A DNA stretch of 64,000 bases from NCBI GenBank assembly GCA_001566295.1, contig KQ964272.1:203849-267848 (forward strand), given 5' to 3'. A model generated the notes under the pieces. The model was not told where the DNA came from and searched no databases. It saw only the letters and a list, made by a program, of their open reading frames with translations. This DNA comes from Microdochium bolleyi (lineage: Eukaryota > Ascomycota > Sordariomycetes > Xylariales > Microdochiaceae). This document shows positions 33,715 through 44,817 of this stretch, piece after piece. Each line of letters opens with the position of its first letter. Within the stretch, counting starts at the first letter, position 1. Made by a program: the position numbers and the translations under genes.

Positions 33715-35712
33715 TTCAGCGACGCGACGGCGGCGCGAAGTATGGAGAAGCTATGAATGGCAAAGCTTGGCTAAAGGAGGCGATCTATGTTGCTGGTTGA
33801 AGCTGCCACATGGAGAGTAGGTGGCACGGTGATGCTAGACAAGGGAGCTCGGTACGCGTCGAGGGGTCTACGCGTTGGTGCAAAGACTGCCCAGGATCCG
33901 GGACCCTTGCAATGTCACACACGAGCTCTATAAATGCTCGCACGCCCAGTAGCCGAGAAGGCAATCAGGACAATCGTAAGAGCACGTCTGGTGCAGGGTC
34001 GCAAGCTGTACGCGTGGGTGTGCAGGTGCGGGTGTTTGTTGTTGGAGGTGTGCACGACACCGCGTGGCTAGCGTCGTTTGTGCGGCAGAGGAGCCAGCAG
34101 CAACAACGCGTGCGCCGGGTTGCGCGCGTGCGGGAAATGACGCCGAGCCGAGAGAGCGAGAGGGAAATTTGTGCGTGACAGCAACGAGTGTCTGTCGGGC
34201 CGGTTGCGCAGCGAGGACGGGGATGCGCGCGCAAGGAGAGTTGCGATTGTGGTGGTTGTGGTGGTGGTGGTGATTGGGAGGAGAGACGGCAAGATCGCGA
34301 GTGAAAGGCGGTCCGGGTGGGAGGTGGCCTTGCGCCAGCAAGAGGCAGGAGCAGAGGAGACAGACGGGCAACCAAGGGAGGGGGGGGTCCCGCAGGCGCG
34401 GGCACTGGTGGGCCTTGAAACGACGGGCGCGGTGGCCCACCCAGCAACGGGCGAGAAAAAGATGTGGCTGGGGTCAGGTCGGGGGCTGCCATGTGGACGG
34501 AGCGGTGCAGGTGGCTGGCAACAACGAGGATGACGGACTCGGACAGCAGTGCTCCACAGCAGGGTGTTCTGCGCGCCATCATTGGCTCCCGGACAGAAGC
34601 CATTCCTCTGATGCTTGCGACAGGAAACTGCTTCCGCCCAGGTCAATGTTACCCCTGTCCTTCCGCCCACGTCACTCGAGCTTTGTGCACGCTTCAACGA
34701 CCGGACAAGTATCATGCCTGTCGACGACAATGCCCCCAGTCGCAGTGTTTGTCACCTTGCGCCTCACTCGTTTGGCTCCCTTGGCACTTCAGAATATCGG
34801 CGGAGAAGCAGCAGCAGCACTGCGGCGGTGTCTGTCCTGCGTGTGAAGGCTTCCAGCTGCCACGAGAGGGGTGTCACGTTGCGGAAGTGCTTCGAGGGAC
34901 TTCCCAGAGAGGTGTTCAGGCCAGGGACCTTCGGCGGCCAAAACAAAATACCAGAATAGTAAATCCCACAGTCACACGCTCACCCCCAGAGCATTCCGGT
35001 ATGTGTTGTTGGGAGGAGACCAGCAAGACAAGTCGACGGCGATGCTGAAGCACAAATGCAGCTGCCATATTGGCAGACCTCGTGCTGGCAGTTGTTATTG
35101 AGTTCGGGTGGGTAGCGCCAGTCCTCTGGTCCCCATGTGCATCTATTGTACCTCATAAAGTGAACTGTCGCATTGGCATGCCCGTGGTCAAGTCTCTCTT
35201 TGTCGTGGTCCCTTGGAGGACGGATAGGGCTGGCTGCAAGCAGTTTGGCCGCGAGCCGTGCGCCAAGGGGCGGCCGACAGGGTGGATCTTGCATGACATG
35301 CGACTTGCCAGGTCGAGGGCCAAAGGGAGCATGCAATTGACGGAGCTCGAAAGCACCACGCTGGCTGTTCCACACACTTTCGCCAAGTTGCAGATCTGTA
35401 CCTGCCAGCTTGGATCTCAGCTCGACATACCTGCGACCGCCAACGCCAACGACGACTCTCGTACATATTGCCCTCCCGAATACCTCCGCCCGAACTGCAC
35501 TCGACGACTACCAACCCACCGCTTTCTACCGTAAACCTTCGACAAGTCAATGTCAACTTGAGCGGTGCTGCATCTCGACATCGATCCCTCCCCTGGCGAT
35601 GCACTCTGGACGCCGCTGACGCCTTCTCGCAACATTCTTCGACCAGTCCCAAGACCACTTCTTTGATGCCGTCGCCTCGCCGCTTTTCCCTCCACCGGTC
35701 TTTTTGAGCAGG
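33715..35712. other. Divergent promoter region between RAD21 and PMR1
   Basis: This 2 kb must contain both promoters. The RAD21-proximal 400 bases hold four exact ACGCGT boxes, listed separately. A GGTGGTTGTGG tract lies near 34250, and a pyrimidine-rich leader precedes PMR1. Open frames reach about 220 codons, but they mirror repetitive composition and are not supported. Confidence 0.6.
33854..34111. promoter_or_regulatory. Cluster of four ACGCGT (MCB) elements upstream of RAD21
   Basis: Exact ACGCGT hexamers occur at 33854-33859, 33870-33875, 34010-34015 and 34106-34111, between about 140 and 400 bases upstream of the RAD21 start. ACGCGT is the MluI cell-cycle box bound by MBF (Mbp1-Swi6), which drives G1/S genes. 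The yeast cohesin gene MCD1/SCC1 is G1/S-periodic. Control of RAD21 here is inferred. PMR1 on the other side is 1.6 kb away. Confidence 0.6.
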
Positions 35713-38700
35713 ATGTCCTGGGCGTTCTCGGGCCAGAAGGCTAAAGATGGCTCCTTGCTACCCGTAGCCGTTCCCAGCTTCGACGATGCAAGCAATGGCC
35801 GGTATGACGGCCACGATGCCTCCTCGCCAGACGAGCGCGCGCGCTCCGATGCGAGACGACCTGGCCATATCAGAACTACGTCCGCGCAATCAAGGGTACG
35901 CCTGCCACTTGTCATCTGCAGCAAGACACCGTTCGGGACAGCTGTCTCCCCTGAGCACTGCGACTAATGAGACTTGCCACGTAGACAATGGCGGACCAGT
36001 TCGCAGTCATGACGCCCGCCGAAGCAGTGTCCCGACTCCAGACTTCAGAGGCAAACGGCCTGACGGAAGCAGAAGCTATCACGCGACTCCGAAACCATGG
36101 GCCGAACGAGATCCCCCACGAACCACCCGAGCCGCTCTGGCTCCGCTTTCTGAAGCAGTTCCAAGAGCCCCTGATTATCCTGCTCCTGATGTCGGCGTTT
36201 GCATCCCTGCTTGTTGGGAACATGGACGACGCCATCAGCATCACCGTCGCCGTCACGATAGTGATTACTGTTGGCTTCGTCCAAGAATACCGATCTGAGA
36301 AGTCGATAGAGGCACTCGATCGCCTCGTGCCCAATCATGCGCACCTTGTCCGAGCACAAGCCCCACGTCCCCCGAACTCGTCAAGATCCCCCGCCTGGCC
36401 TCCCGCAGTCGATGACCCGAGCGATAGAGATCCGGCTGCCGGCACAGAAACACCTGGGGAAGAAATGATGTCATCAACATCTTCCAAAGTCATGGCTAGC
36501 CAGCTTGTGCCAGGCGACCTTGTTCTATTCACTACGGGCGATCGAATACCGGCAGATATCCGTGTCACTATGGCGTCTGACCTCACCATAGATGCTTCGA
36601 ATCTGACAGGCGAGACAGAACCTGTAAGAGTCACAGCGGATACCCGGAAGGGCCGTTCGCGTTCAAACTCGCACTCTGAATTTGGGCTTGGGATCATGCG
36701 CCAGTCCAGCCCTGCGAATTTGGCACCCCCGTCCACGAATGGAACTGGTCGCAGTGGAGCCGCGGATGAGGCAATCCACAACATTGCGTACATGGGCACC
36801 TTGGTGAAGTCTGGCCATGGACAAGGAGTGGTTTTTGCGACAGGAGGAGACACTCTCTTTGGCACGATAGCAACCAGTGTTTCCGGGACGGAGAGTCCCC
36901 GCTCACCCCTGCAGCTAAGCATGGACGAGCTCGGTTCTCAGCTCACCAAGATTTCGGGCGGCATCATCGCACTGATCTCGCTGGTAGGGTTGTTGCAGGG
37001 CAAGAAAGTGTTGGAGATCTTCACCATATCCATCTCTCTGGCCGTTGCTGCAATTCCTGAAGGGCTTCCGATCATTGTCACTGTGACCCTTGCACTTGGC
37101 GTGCACCGTATGGCGAAGCACTCCGCCATTGTCCGCAAAATGCCGAGCGTGGAGACCCTTGGTTCCGTCAATGTGGTGTGCTCAGACAAGACCGGTACGC
37201 TCACAATGAACCATATGACAGCAACCAAGATGTGGTACTTTGGCGTGCCCGACCCTATCAACGTGGAGGGCGATGCAGAGCTGGATGAGAAGAAACCAGA
37301 CTCGGCCACATTCAGGATATTAAGAATCGGGAACATCGCCAATAACGCCAGATTGGCTCATGGAGCGAGAACGATATTCGCCGACACGCACAGCAAGGAC
37401 CCAACTCCTACATCGCGATGGGTCGGTCAGCCTACCGATGTCGCAATGTTGGACCTCCTTGACAGCTTTAAAGAGCACGACGTTCGCGAGTCTATTGGCC
37501 CCCGCTCTGCTGAGATGCCGTTCAGCTCATCCAGGAAATGTATGGGTGTCGTGATCGAAGCTGCGTCTGGTAGCAATGATAAGGGCCATGCTTACCTCAA
37601 AGGGGCAATCGACAAGGTCCTGGACGCGTGTGACAGCTATCTCACTGCAGACGGCCGTGAGGTCGTCATGGATTCAAGACGTCGCCGAGAAGCGCTCCAG
37701 GCCGCTGAGAAGATGGCGGAGACCGGCCTGCGAGTGCTGGCCTTTGCGAGCGGCGCAGTCGCAAGATCATCGCGGGGCGCAGGATACTCAACACGCAGTA
37801 GTACACCCGCCAGCGACGTGCAGGCACACGACAACATATATACAGGCTTGACGTTTGCCGGACTTGTGGGGATGAGCGACCCGCCTCGTCCTGGTGTTGC
37901 CAAGGCCATTCGTCGACTGATGCGTGGTGGTGTTCGTGTCATCATGATCACAGGCGATGCCGCGACGACGGCATATGCGATTGGCAAGCAACTAGGCATG
38001 CACATTGCCACAGCACGGGAACACACGTCGAGCCAAGTTGCTGTCAAGCCCGTGCTGACCGGAGATGAGGTCGATGCAATGTCACAAGACGAGCTAGCGG
38101 CTGCTCTGCGGATCACTACTATTTTCGCGAGGACGAATCCTGACCACAAGCTCAAGATCATCCGTGCCCTGCAGTCTCGGGGCGATATAGTTGCCATGAC
38201 TGGCGACGGGGTCAATGATGCGCCCGCCCTCAAGAAGGCAGACATTGGCATTTCGATGGGCCTTAATGGCACCGACGTTGCTAAGGAGGCGTCCGACATG
38301 ATCTTGACCGACGACAGCTTCAAGACGATCCTCCGTGCCATCGAGGAAGGCAAAGGAATCTTCAACAACATCCAGAATTTCATCACGTTCCAGCTCAGCA
38401 CAAGCGTCGCCAGTCTCACCCTCGTACTGCTCTGCACTGCCCTCGGCTTCAAGACGCCTCTCAATGCCATGCAGATTCTGTGGATCAATATCATCATGGA
38501 CGGACCTCCAGCTCAATCCCTAGGCGTCGAGAAGGTCGACCCGGATGTCATGTCGCGCCCGCCACGGTCGCGCACAGAACCAGTCCTGACTCGAGCACTC
38601 CTTCAACGCGTCCTCACTTCGGCGGCGATCATCACGGTAGGGACAATGGCTGTATACATCTCCCAGATGGCCGACGGCGCCGTCGACCGCCGCGACACGA

Positions 38701-39020
38701 CCATGACGTTCACCTGCTTCGTACTCTTCGACATGTTCAACGCGCTCTCGTGCCGGTCCGAGAGCAAGTCGATCCTGCGCGGCGAGGTGGGCATCTTCTC
38801 CAACAAGCTCTTCAACTGGGCCGTCGCGCTCTCCCTGCTGGGCCAGCTACTCGTCATCTACTTCCCTTGGCTGCAGAACGTGTTCCAGACCGAGGCTATC
38901 AGTGTGCTCGACCTCGTGCGCCTCATCATGCTCACTAGCACGGTATTCTGGGCTGACGAGGCCCGCAAGTGGTACAAGTACGGCCGGAGGCGGCTGGGCG
39001 GGTACAGCCAGGCTGTGTAG
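35713..39020 (+). CDS. PMR1: Golgi Ca2+/Mn2+-transporting P-type ATPase (PMR1/SPCA)
   Basis: Two exons, 35713-35895 and 35985-39020, give 1072 residues. The intron is GTACGC...CGTAG with a CTAAT branch. Exon 1 supplies a 61-residue polar extension. A second ATG in a good context follows the acceptor at once (35988) and could start a 1011-residue form. Hallmarks are LTGETEPV (actuator), PEGLP (M4), DKTGTLT with phosphorylated D462, MITGDAATTA, GDGVNDAPALKKADIGISMG, and the M6 ligand segment with N896, D900 and Q905, the last matching the yeast Pmr1 residue needed for Mn2+. A Pro/Ser-rich insert of about 42 residues lies between M2 and the actuator (about 186-228) with no intron signals. The family loads the Golgi with Ca2+ and Mn2+ for glycosylation and secretion. 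Confidence 0.96.
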
Positions 39021-39610
39021 AGTCGTGACTGGCGATAACCGGACTTGGAGGTCAGGGGTGCAAAAACGGGGGAAAAGGGGAGAACAAGCATATTCGTTGG
39101 ATCGCAGAGACGGGCGTGCAGCATATGTACATCCTAGTATATATCGAGACGGCAGACGGTTCGAATCATATGCTTCAACTATAACTACCCGCATGCCCTG
39201 CGCGGCGTCCACCTCTGACAGTGACCACGATCATGTTGCCTGAGATTAGCAACATACGTTTGTGAATGTTGGGAAAGGTCGACGAGTTGTTTCTCACTGT
39301 CGCATTCAATGGGTGTATGAACCTGGCGCATCTGTCACGTCTTGCACGGGTGATGCTGGAAAGTGAAGAGGGGATGGTGGACGAGCGCCATGAAAGAGTT
39401 CCTTTGCTTTCTCGGGGGTCCTCGTGCGTGAGCTATCTTTTCGCGATTGCGGTCAGCTCTTAACAGCCGGTACAAAACACTCTCAAACGGCCGGACCTTG
39501 GGCGTTGTCTTTGGCGGTGGCCAGATCTGGCCCTCTACATGACACTGGTCGTCCTCTCTCGGTAGTCTCGATGGTTCGTTCGTGGCTCTCTTCTCCCCCT
39601 TTTGTATCTG
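39021..39610. other. Convergent spacer after PMR1
   Basis: These 590 bases are shared by the 3' ends of PMR1 and the coiled-coil gene. Nothing beyond short unsupported frames was seen. Confidence 0.55.
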
Positions 39611-40447
39611 CTAGGACGGCCTCTTCCTCTTTCCCAGGCCCACCCTCCCGACCCGTGAAATTCCAGCCCTCACGACAACATCGTCGTCAGGAAACGCCGG
39701 CGTTCTTTGTGGGCCCGTGGCGAGAGACTGTCTGTCGTCTGGTGCCACGGCCACAGTCAAGGCCGCGGCGGCGGCGGCGGACCGCGCGATATCCCGCCGT
39801 CCCGTGTACACGGCGTCGATGAGCATGGCGAGATGCGCCTGGTCTTCTCTCAGGGACTCGATCCTGGCTGCGATGGCCTCCTCACAGGCTAGTTTTCTCT
39901 CGACGGCGGAGGCGAAGCGCTCGAGGAGGGCGTTGTGGTCTGATTCCCTGTTGGTTTCCTTGTGTAAGGAGTTTTCGAGGTGGGACAGGATATCTATGGT
40001 GTGATATGGAAAATGAGATCGCCAAGGGGACTCACATTTTCTTCGCCTGGAGTGTGAATTGGCTCGCGACCTGGTCCTTCCACAGCCCAATGCCAGCCTC
40101 GTAGTCCTCTGCAATTCCAGCATGGTTCTGGGCGCGAGCTTTCTTCAGATTGTCCTGTATATTGATACAACGAGAGCCGCGACGGCGAGATGAAGTTTGT
40201 CAGCATGATCAGGATCTTGAGCAGTCTAGGTATCGTTCCATAGTCAAAGACGTGCTGCGAGGGAGACGGTGGGGAGTGTGATGCAGGTCAGTGGCAGGGA
40301 TGAATGTTCACGTACGATGTTCTGCATTGCCCTTGGAACAACACCGACGGCGTTGTTTCTGCCCTCCTGGCTCATATTATCATGGTCCGACTGGTCGTTG
40401 CCCGGGTCACTTGGGACGGCAGCTTTTGATCGTCGGGAACGAGGCAT
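39611..40447 (-). CDS. Small coiled-coil protein of unknown function
   Basis: The proposed exons are 40316-40447, 40036-40154 and 39611-39947, giving 195 residues. Exon 1 is a polar N-terminus, MPRSRRSKAAVPSDPG, ending RAMQNI before GTACGT. Exon 2, after ATATACAG, continues in phase as helical DNLKKARAQNHAGIAEDYEAG and ends AKKM before GTGAGT. Exon 3, using CAACAG, continues ESDHNALLERFASAVERKLA, then AARIESLREDQAHLAMLIDAV, then a low-complexity Ala-rich tail ending GKRKRPS. The first 60 bases upstream of the exon 3 acceptor also read as helix (ILSHLENSLHKET), but an acceptor there would break frame with exon 2. The last boundary is therefore uncertain. The layout of short N-tail and two helices suggests a subunit of a coiled-coil complex. 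I do not recognise the family. Confidence 0.6.
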
Positions 40448-40958
40448 CTTTGTTGTCTGTTGGCGTATATGTGCCGTGGAGGGATTCACAGATGTCAAGC
40501 AGAATGATGAAGTCATGCAAGGGACTGGGAAGATTCGAAGGCTATCCATTGTGAAGAACATTAGTGCTTGCAGACGCTCTGAGGTCTTATTTTGTCGCTG
40601 TTTGTCGTTGCCCAACTCGACTTACACGACTGGGAGCCATGAGGAAGGAGCGACCCACCGGAACAGCCAAGCCTAGCGCGGTCCCACAATTGAATCCATG
40701 GGTGGCCGAGACCGCTATCGCGGGTGCTTGGGCAGCTGGAACCAACTGCATTTGGCTTATCAGTCCGTATCCGCGCCTGCCCCATCCAAAAAAATTGGCA
40801 GGAGACCTGCGGCGACGCAGCCCCACCCGACTTTGCTCCCCGGATCGCATTCTCTCTGTGCATTTTGCCAGTCGTCCGCTCAAGATTGTTACAGTCATTT
40901 TCCCTGGTTGAGTTTACATTGTTATTTGTCGTCATCGCAGCACATTAGCGGATTCGTC
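40448..40958. promoter_or_regulatory. Divergent promoter between the coiled-coil gene and PXR1
   Basis: These 511 bases separate two outward-facing start codons. A GTCATCGC octamer at 40931-40938 is one base from the PAC element of ribosome-biogenesis genes, but it is a single imperfect copy. Confidence 0.45.
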
Positions 40959-42175
40959 ATGGGTCTCTCCGGCCCCAAGAAGTAAGACAACCTGCGTGCG
41001 CCCGCCGCTGCGACAACCAACCTGGGCTTGGTCTCGTACTGACTGAGCACGTCTCTCCTACAGCAAGCGGAAGATCAACGAGGACCCGAACAACACGCGA
41101 TGGAGCCGTGACGAGACGACCTTTGGCCAGCGTATCCTGCGCGCGCAAGGATGGGAACCAGGCCGGAACCTGGGCGCCAAAGATGCTGCGCACGCCAGCT
41201 ACCACACGGCCGCCAGCTCAGCGCCCATCAAGGTCGTTCTAAAGGACGACTTCCTCGGCCTGGGCGCCAAGATCCGCCAGAAGCAGAGTGACGAGTGCAC
41301 AGGGCTCGACGTCTTCAAGGACCTCCTCGGCAGGCTCAACGGCAAGTCGGAGGAGAGCATTGAGACCGCGCGCAAGGCCCGATCCGACATCAAGACCAAC
41401 CTCTACGTCGAGCAGAAGTTTGGCCTCATGCGTTTCGTCAGCGGAGGGCTGCTCGTGGGCGACCAGATGCAGGACTTGGTGACGAAGAAGGAGGAGGGCG
41501 ACTTGGTCAAGGTGGAGCCTGAGGATGTCAAGATCAAGGAGGAGGAGACTTCTGATTCCGAGAAGACTTCATCGAAGAAGGACAAGAAGTCCAAGAAGCG
41601 GAAGGCCGATGACGGTGAGCAGGACGAGACGGTAACGGAGAAGTCGCGCGACAAGAAGAAGCGGAAGAAGGCCGATGCCGAGAAGGACGAGGACTCGTCT
41701 GACGAATCAGCGAAGAAGAAAAAGAAGAAGAAGTCGAAGAGCGCCAGCGATTCCGACGATGACTCTGCCAAATCTAAAGACAAGAAGAAGAAGCGGAAAG
41801 AGAAGAAGCTCAAGGAGGCCGAAGCCGCCGAGAGTGCCGCCACATCAGACGTTGAGGACGCCGAGAAGCGGAGGAAGAGGGAGAAGAAGGAGAAGAAGCG
41901 GAGGAAGCAGGAGGCCGCGGAGAGCACCGCGAGCTCGACGCCGATGGTCGTGGACACGCCCGAGGCGAGTGGCACAGCGACGCCAGTCGAGACTGGCACG
42001 TCCACACCGACAGCGATGTCGGCGCGACACTACGCGCGGTCCAAAAACATCGCGGCCAAGAGGCAGGCTATGGCCGAGATGAAGTCCTTGAACCAGGTGA
42101 GCATCCGTTTGTGTGGGAGCTGTGCGTACATTCTTACTGACTACTTGATAGATTTTCATGGTCAAGCCCGTTTGA
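40959..42175 (+). CDS. PXR1: G-patch ribosome biogenesis/telomerase-inhibitor protein (Pxr1/Gno1, PinX1 homologue)
   Basis: Three exons, 40959-40981, 41064-42096 and 42152-42175, encode 359 residues. The introns are GTAAGA...CTACAG and GTGAGC...GATAG. The first exon encodes only MGLSGPK plus two bases. The conserved opening MGLSGPKNKRKINEDPNNTRW and the G-patch (about 25-72, TTFGQRILRAQGWEPGRNLG, then DDFLGLGAK) identify the family. The C-terminal half is an acidic/basic KKKKK- and E-rich nucleolar tail (about 160-290) with an SKNIAAKRQAMAEMKSLNQIFMVKP end typical of Pxr1. Pxr1 is nucleolar. Through its G-patch it activates the helicase Prp43 during rRNA processing and snoRNA trimming, and it can inhibit telomerase. 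Confidence 0.95.
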
Positions 42176-44178
42176 TTTTGACACAAGCTTTAGCGATTTG
42201 ATTGTTTCTACATAGATACAGATAAACAAGATACCCAATACACTTGGATTCTGGTTATTCAAACCACGTGGTACCTATCTAGCGATAAAGACTCAGACGG
42301 ACGTACAACCGGCGATCGATGACCAAGATGTCCCAGCAAGGGTTCGGAGATATCAACCTGGCCCGGTCGATGACCCGCCAGACTTTCTCATAAGCACAGA
42401 AAAGGGTGCTCTCGCCAGTGATCTATGACAATGAATATCGTCATGTCTCGAATGATACGCGAGATGAAGCCTCCCCACAGCAAGCGGCTCTGTGCCGGAT
42501 CTTTGCTTTCTAGCGGCTATGGGATGGAGGAAGAGCCCCAACGTTGTCGGGTACCACCATTTTGATTGTGAGGCCCAAAAACGCCCATTAGGCAGGTACA
42601 GTGAAACATGAAGTAGATAACTAGATTCAAGCCTCTTCTTCCCAACGCGAGAGGGGCTTTACGAAGGAGAGGAAAGATGACGACGACCCGCGGCGGCTGA
42701 CTTTTGACAAGCCCGCTGCCAGCGCACCCGACGATGCAGGCAGGACCCTGCTTCACGGGCGGTGGTCCCAGGCTGTACAAGTTAGGGTTCAGGGGTCCAT
42801 TGCGCTCAGGCAGGCAGGCATGCACGGCATGGCACTCGCCCGCCGCCCAAGCACGACGTGTGGCAGAGATCCCGCGCCGCGGAGACTTGTGCCTGGACTG
42901 GTCCGCAGATGGGCGTCAAGGTTCACAGCGCGGCTTCGCTGTGTCTCGTGGGTCCGGGCCCTTGCCCGAGCGGACAACAGGCTCATTGGGTGGCTTGTTT
43001 AGCAACGAAGCAAGGTCGCAGGAAGTAGGGTAGGGTGTCGTGTTTGAGGATCGAGGATTCCCACTTTCGGTGCCCGAAAACCTCGAGCAGACAGACCAAG
43101 CAGACGTCCGTCCCGGGTTTAGAGTTTCGAAACCCTTGCCAGGAGATCTTGGGAAAGTGATTGGCTGACCTGAGGGGGAGGTGGGGAGCATGCCCGAAAG
43201 CCACCAACGTCATCTGGCCAGTTTCCTGCGGGTCAGCAGGGCAGCGCAGCGCAGGGTTGTTGGCGGAGTCTCAAGCTCGAGTCGGCCGGCCACGGGGAAA
43301 GAACAATCCTCATTGTTCGCGGCTCGTCAGGGACAGCGTCCCACCCGCACATACTGTGGTCTACAGCGATGGACGTGATGGGGCCCCAGGCCCAGGGTTT
43401 TCCATTGCGGCCCTGGTTGTTGCGTCTTCCCTCAACTGCCGTCCGCCTCGTTGCCTGAACCAGCCCCGCTGGTAGAGCTGGCTGGCCCAGACACAGCCAC
43501 TTGACATTACCGAGCGTCCATGGTCTTACCTTGTCTCGTGCCCAGATGGAGGGGATGTGCACATGGCCAACCCAGCTTCCCAGGCGCTGTGATGAAGGCA
43601 TGGAAAGCAATACAAATCTGCTGTAGAGTCCCGTCTGCTTCGCCTTGGTCGTCGTCGTCGTCGTCTGATCTCCCTCTCGAGTTTCCACAACAGTGTTCAC
43701 AAACTGCAGCCATACCTCGTTGCAGAGCCGGGCTGTCCAGCTTGCACAAGCACAGCTCCCGTCAAGTCGAGTCACCCCAGCCTATCACCGCCCCCGGTCC
43801 GCACCGACGGGCAGGCCCAAACCTGTTCCTGGTCGTGACGTAGAACCGGCGACATCTACGGCCCCGCAGGCCCAGCCCAGGCTCTCGCTCGCAGGCCCGC
43901 CCCAGGGCCGCCCGAATCGATCGGCACTGCCTCCAGTCCCATTACCTCCCCACGGCAGCCATGTATTTCTACACCTCGACAGGTTAGCCCACCTTTCTTC
44001 GTCTGTTTCCCATCCCATAGACCAGCGATCGTCTTGCCCCGATCATCTTCTCCATTTTCCGCTTCCGGGCGCTGGAGCGAACCTCTGCGAGCCTACTCAG
44101 CATCAACTCGATCTGCACCACACGCCCTTCCTCCAACACAACACTACTCAAGAGACTGACCGTCGCACAACCGCCATC
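42176..44178. other. Intergenic region before the proline/histidine-rich gene
   Basis: This 2 kb lies between two plus-strand genes and holds the PXR1 3' end and the next promoter and leader. The last 400 bases are C/T-rich and read open in the frame of the downstream gene, but without an ATG. I take them as 5' leader. No RNA gene or mobile element was seen. Confidence 0.5.
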
Positions 44179-44817
44179 ATGTACACCACCACAGCGCCCC
44201 GTGAGCGCTACAGCAAGTACAAGAAGGTCCTGTACATGGAGCCGCCCACAAACGGGAGCATGACCGTCGCCCGGCGCACGACGACCATCGTCCCGCCGCC
44301 CGCTCCCCCGCCGCGGCCTCGGCCCATCACTCCGCCGCCCGTCGTCTGCCTGCCGCCTCCCCCTCCGCCGCCGCCGCCGCCTGAGCCCATCCCGGAGCCT
44401 CCCGTGGTCTGCCTCCCACCACCACCGCCGCCGCCTCCTCCTCCGCCGCCGCCGCAGCCGGAGCCGTGCATCGACGACATCATCGTCGAAGACGACTCCC
44501 CGATCGACTGCATCGCCGTGGACGTCGAGCCGTCCGTCGCCTCCTCGAGGTCGTCGCACAAGTCCAAGAAGCACCACAAGAAGCACCACCACAGCCACCA
44601 CCACTCCCGCTCCCGCAGCCGCGAGGTCTACATCGAGCGCGAGCGCGAGCTCGTCCCCTACCCGGTCCACGTCCCTGTCCCCGTCCCCGTGCGGACGGAG
44701 CCGCAGTACGAGACGTTCCGGTACGTCGATGCCCCGCGCCGCCGGCGCGAGGAGGAGCGGCAGGACCGCGATATTGTGATCGAGGACCGGAGGGTCAGGC
44801 GGTACATCGACTACTGA
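44179..44817 (+). CDS. Proline-run/histidine-rich protein of unknown function
   Basis: An intronless ATG frame of 212 residues in a good context (ATCATGT), preceded by a C/T-rich leader. The N-terminal 35 residues are basic with tyrosines (MYTTTAPRERYSKYKKVLYM). Two copies of a PPVVCLP motif follow, each leading into 10 to 13 prolines. Next come two acidic patches with cysteines (EPCIDDIIVEDD, IDCIAVDVEP), a Lys/His block (KKHHKKHHHSHHHSRSRSRE), a V-P alternation (PYPVHVPVPVPV), and a C-terminus of mixed Arg/Glu with tyrosine ending RRVRRYIDY. The even spacing and the ordered, non-repeat ends argue for a real protein. No signal peptide or membrane segment is seen. I do not recognise it. Confidence 0.75.
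   Translation: MYTTTAPRERYSKYKKVLYMEPPTNGSMTVARRTTTIVPPPAPPPRPRPITPPPVVCLPPPPPPPPPPEPIPEPPVVCLPPPPPPPPPPPPPQPEPCIDDIIVEDDSPIDCIAVDVEPSVASSRSSHKSKKHHKKHHHSHHHSRSRSREVYIERERELVPYPVHVPVPVPVRTEPQYETFRYVDAPRRRREEERQDRDIVIEDRRVRRYIDY

Noticed and set aside
36358..36489. The Pro/Ser-rich insert in PMR1 as a retained intron
   Set aside because: No usable GT donor at its start and it is in frame; similar loops vary in length in fungal SPCA pumps.
39150..39175. GGTTCGAATC, like a tRNA T-loop
   Set aside because: No matching T stem, D arm or acceptor stem nearby.
40931..40938. PAC-like element before PXR1
   Set aside because: A single copy with one mismatch in the leader and no clear RRPE partner at a typical spacing.
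43693..44178. N-terminal extension of the proline/histidine-rich protein
   Set aside because: The frame is open but has no ATG before 44179 and looks like a C/T-rich leader.
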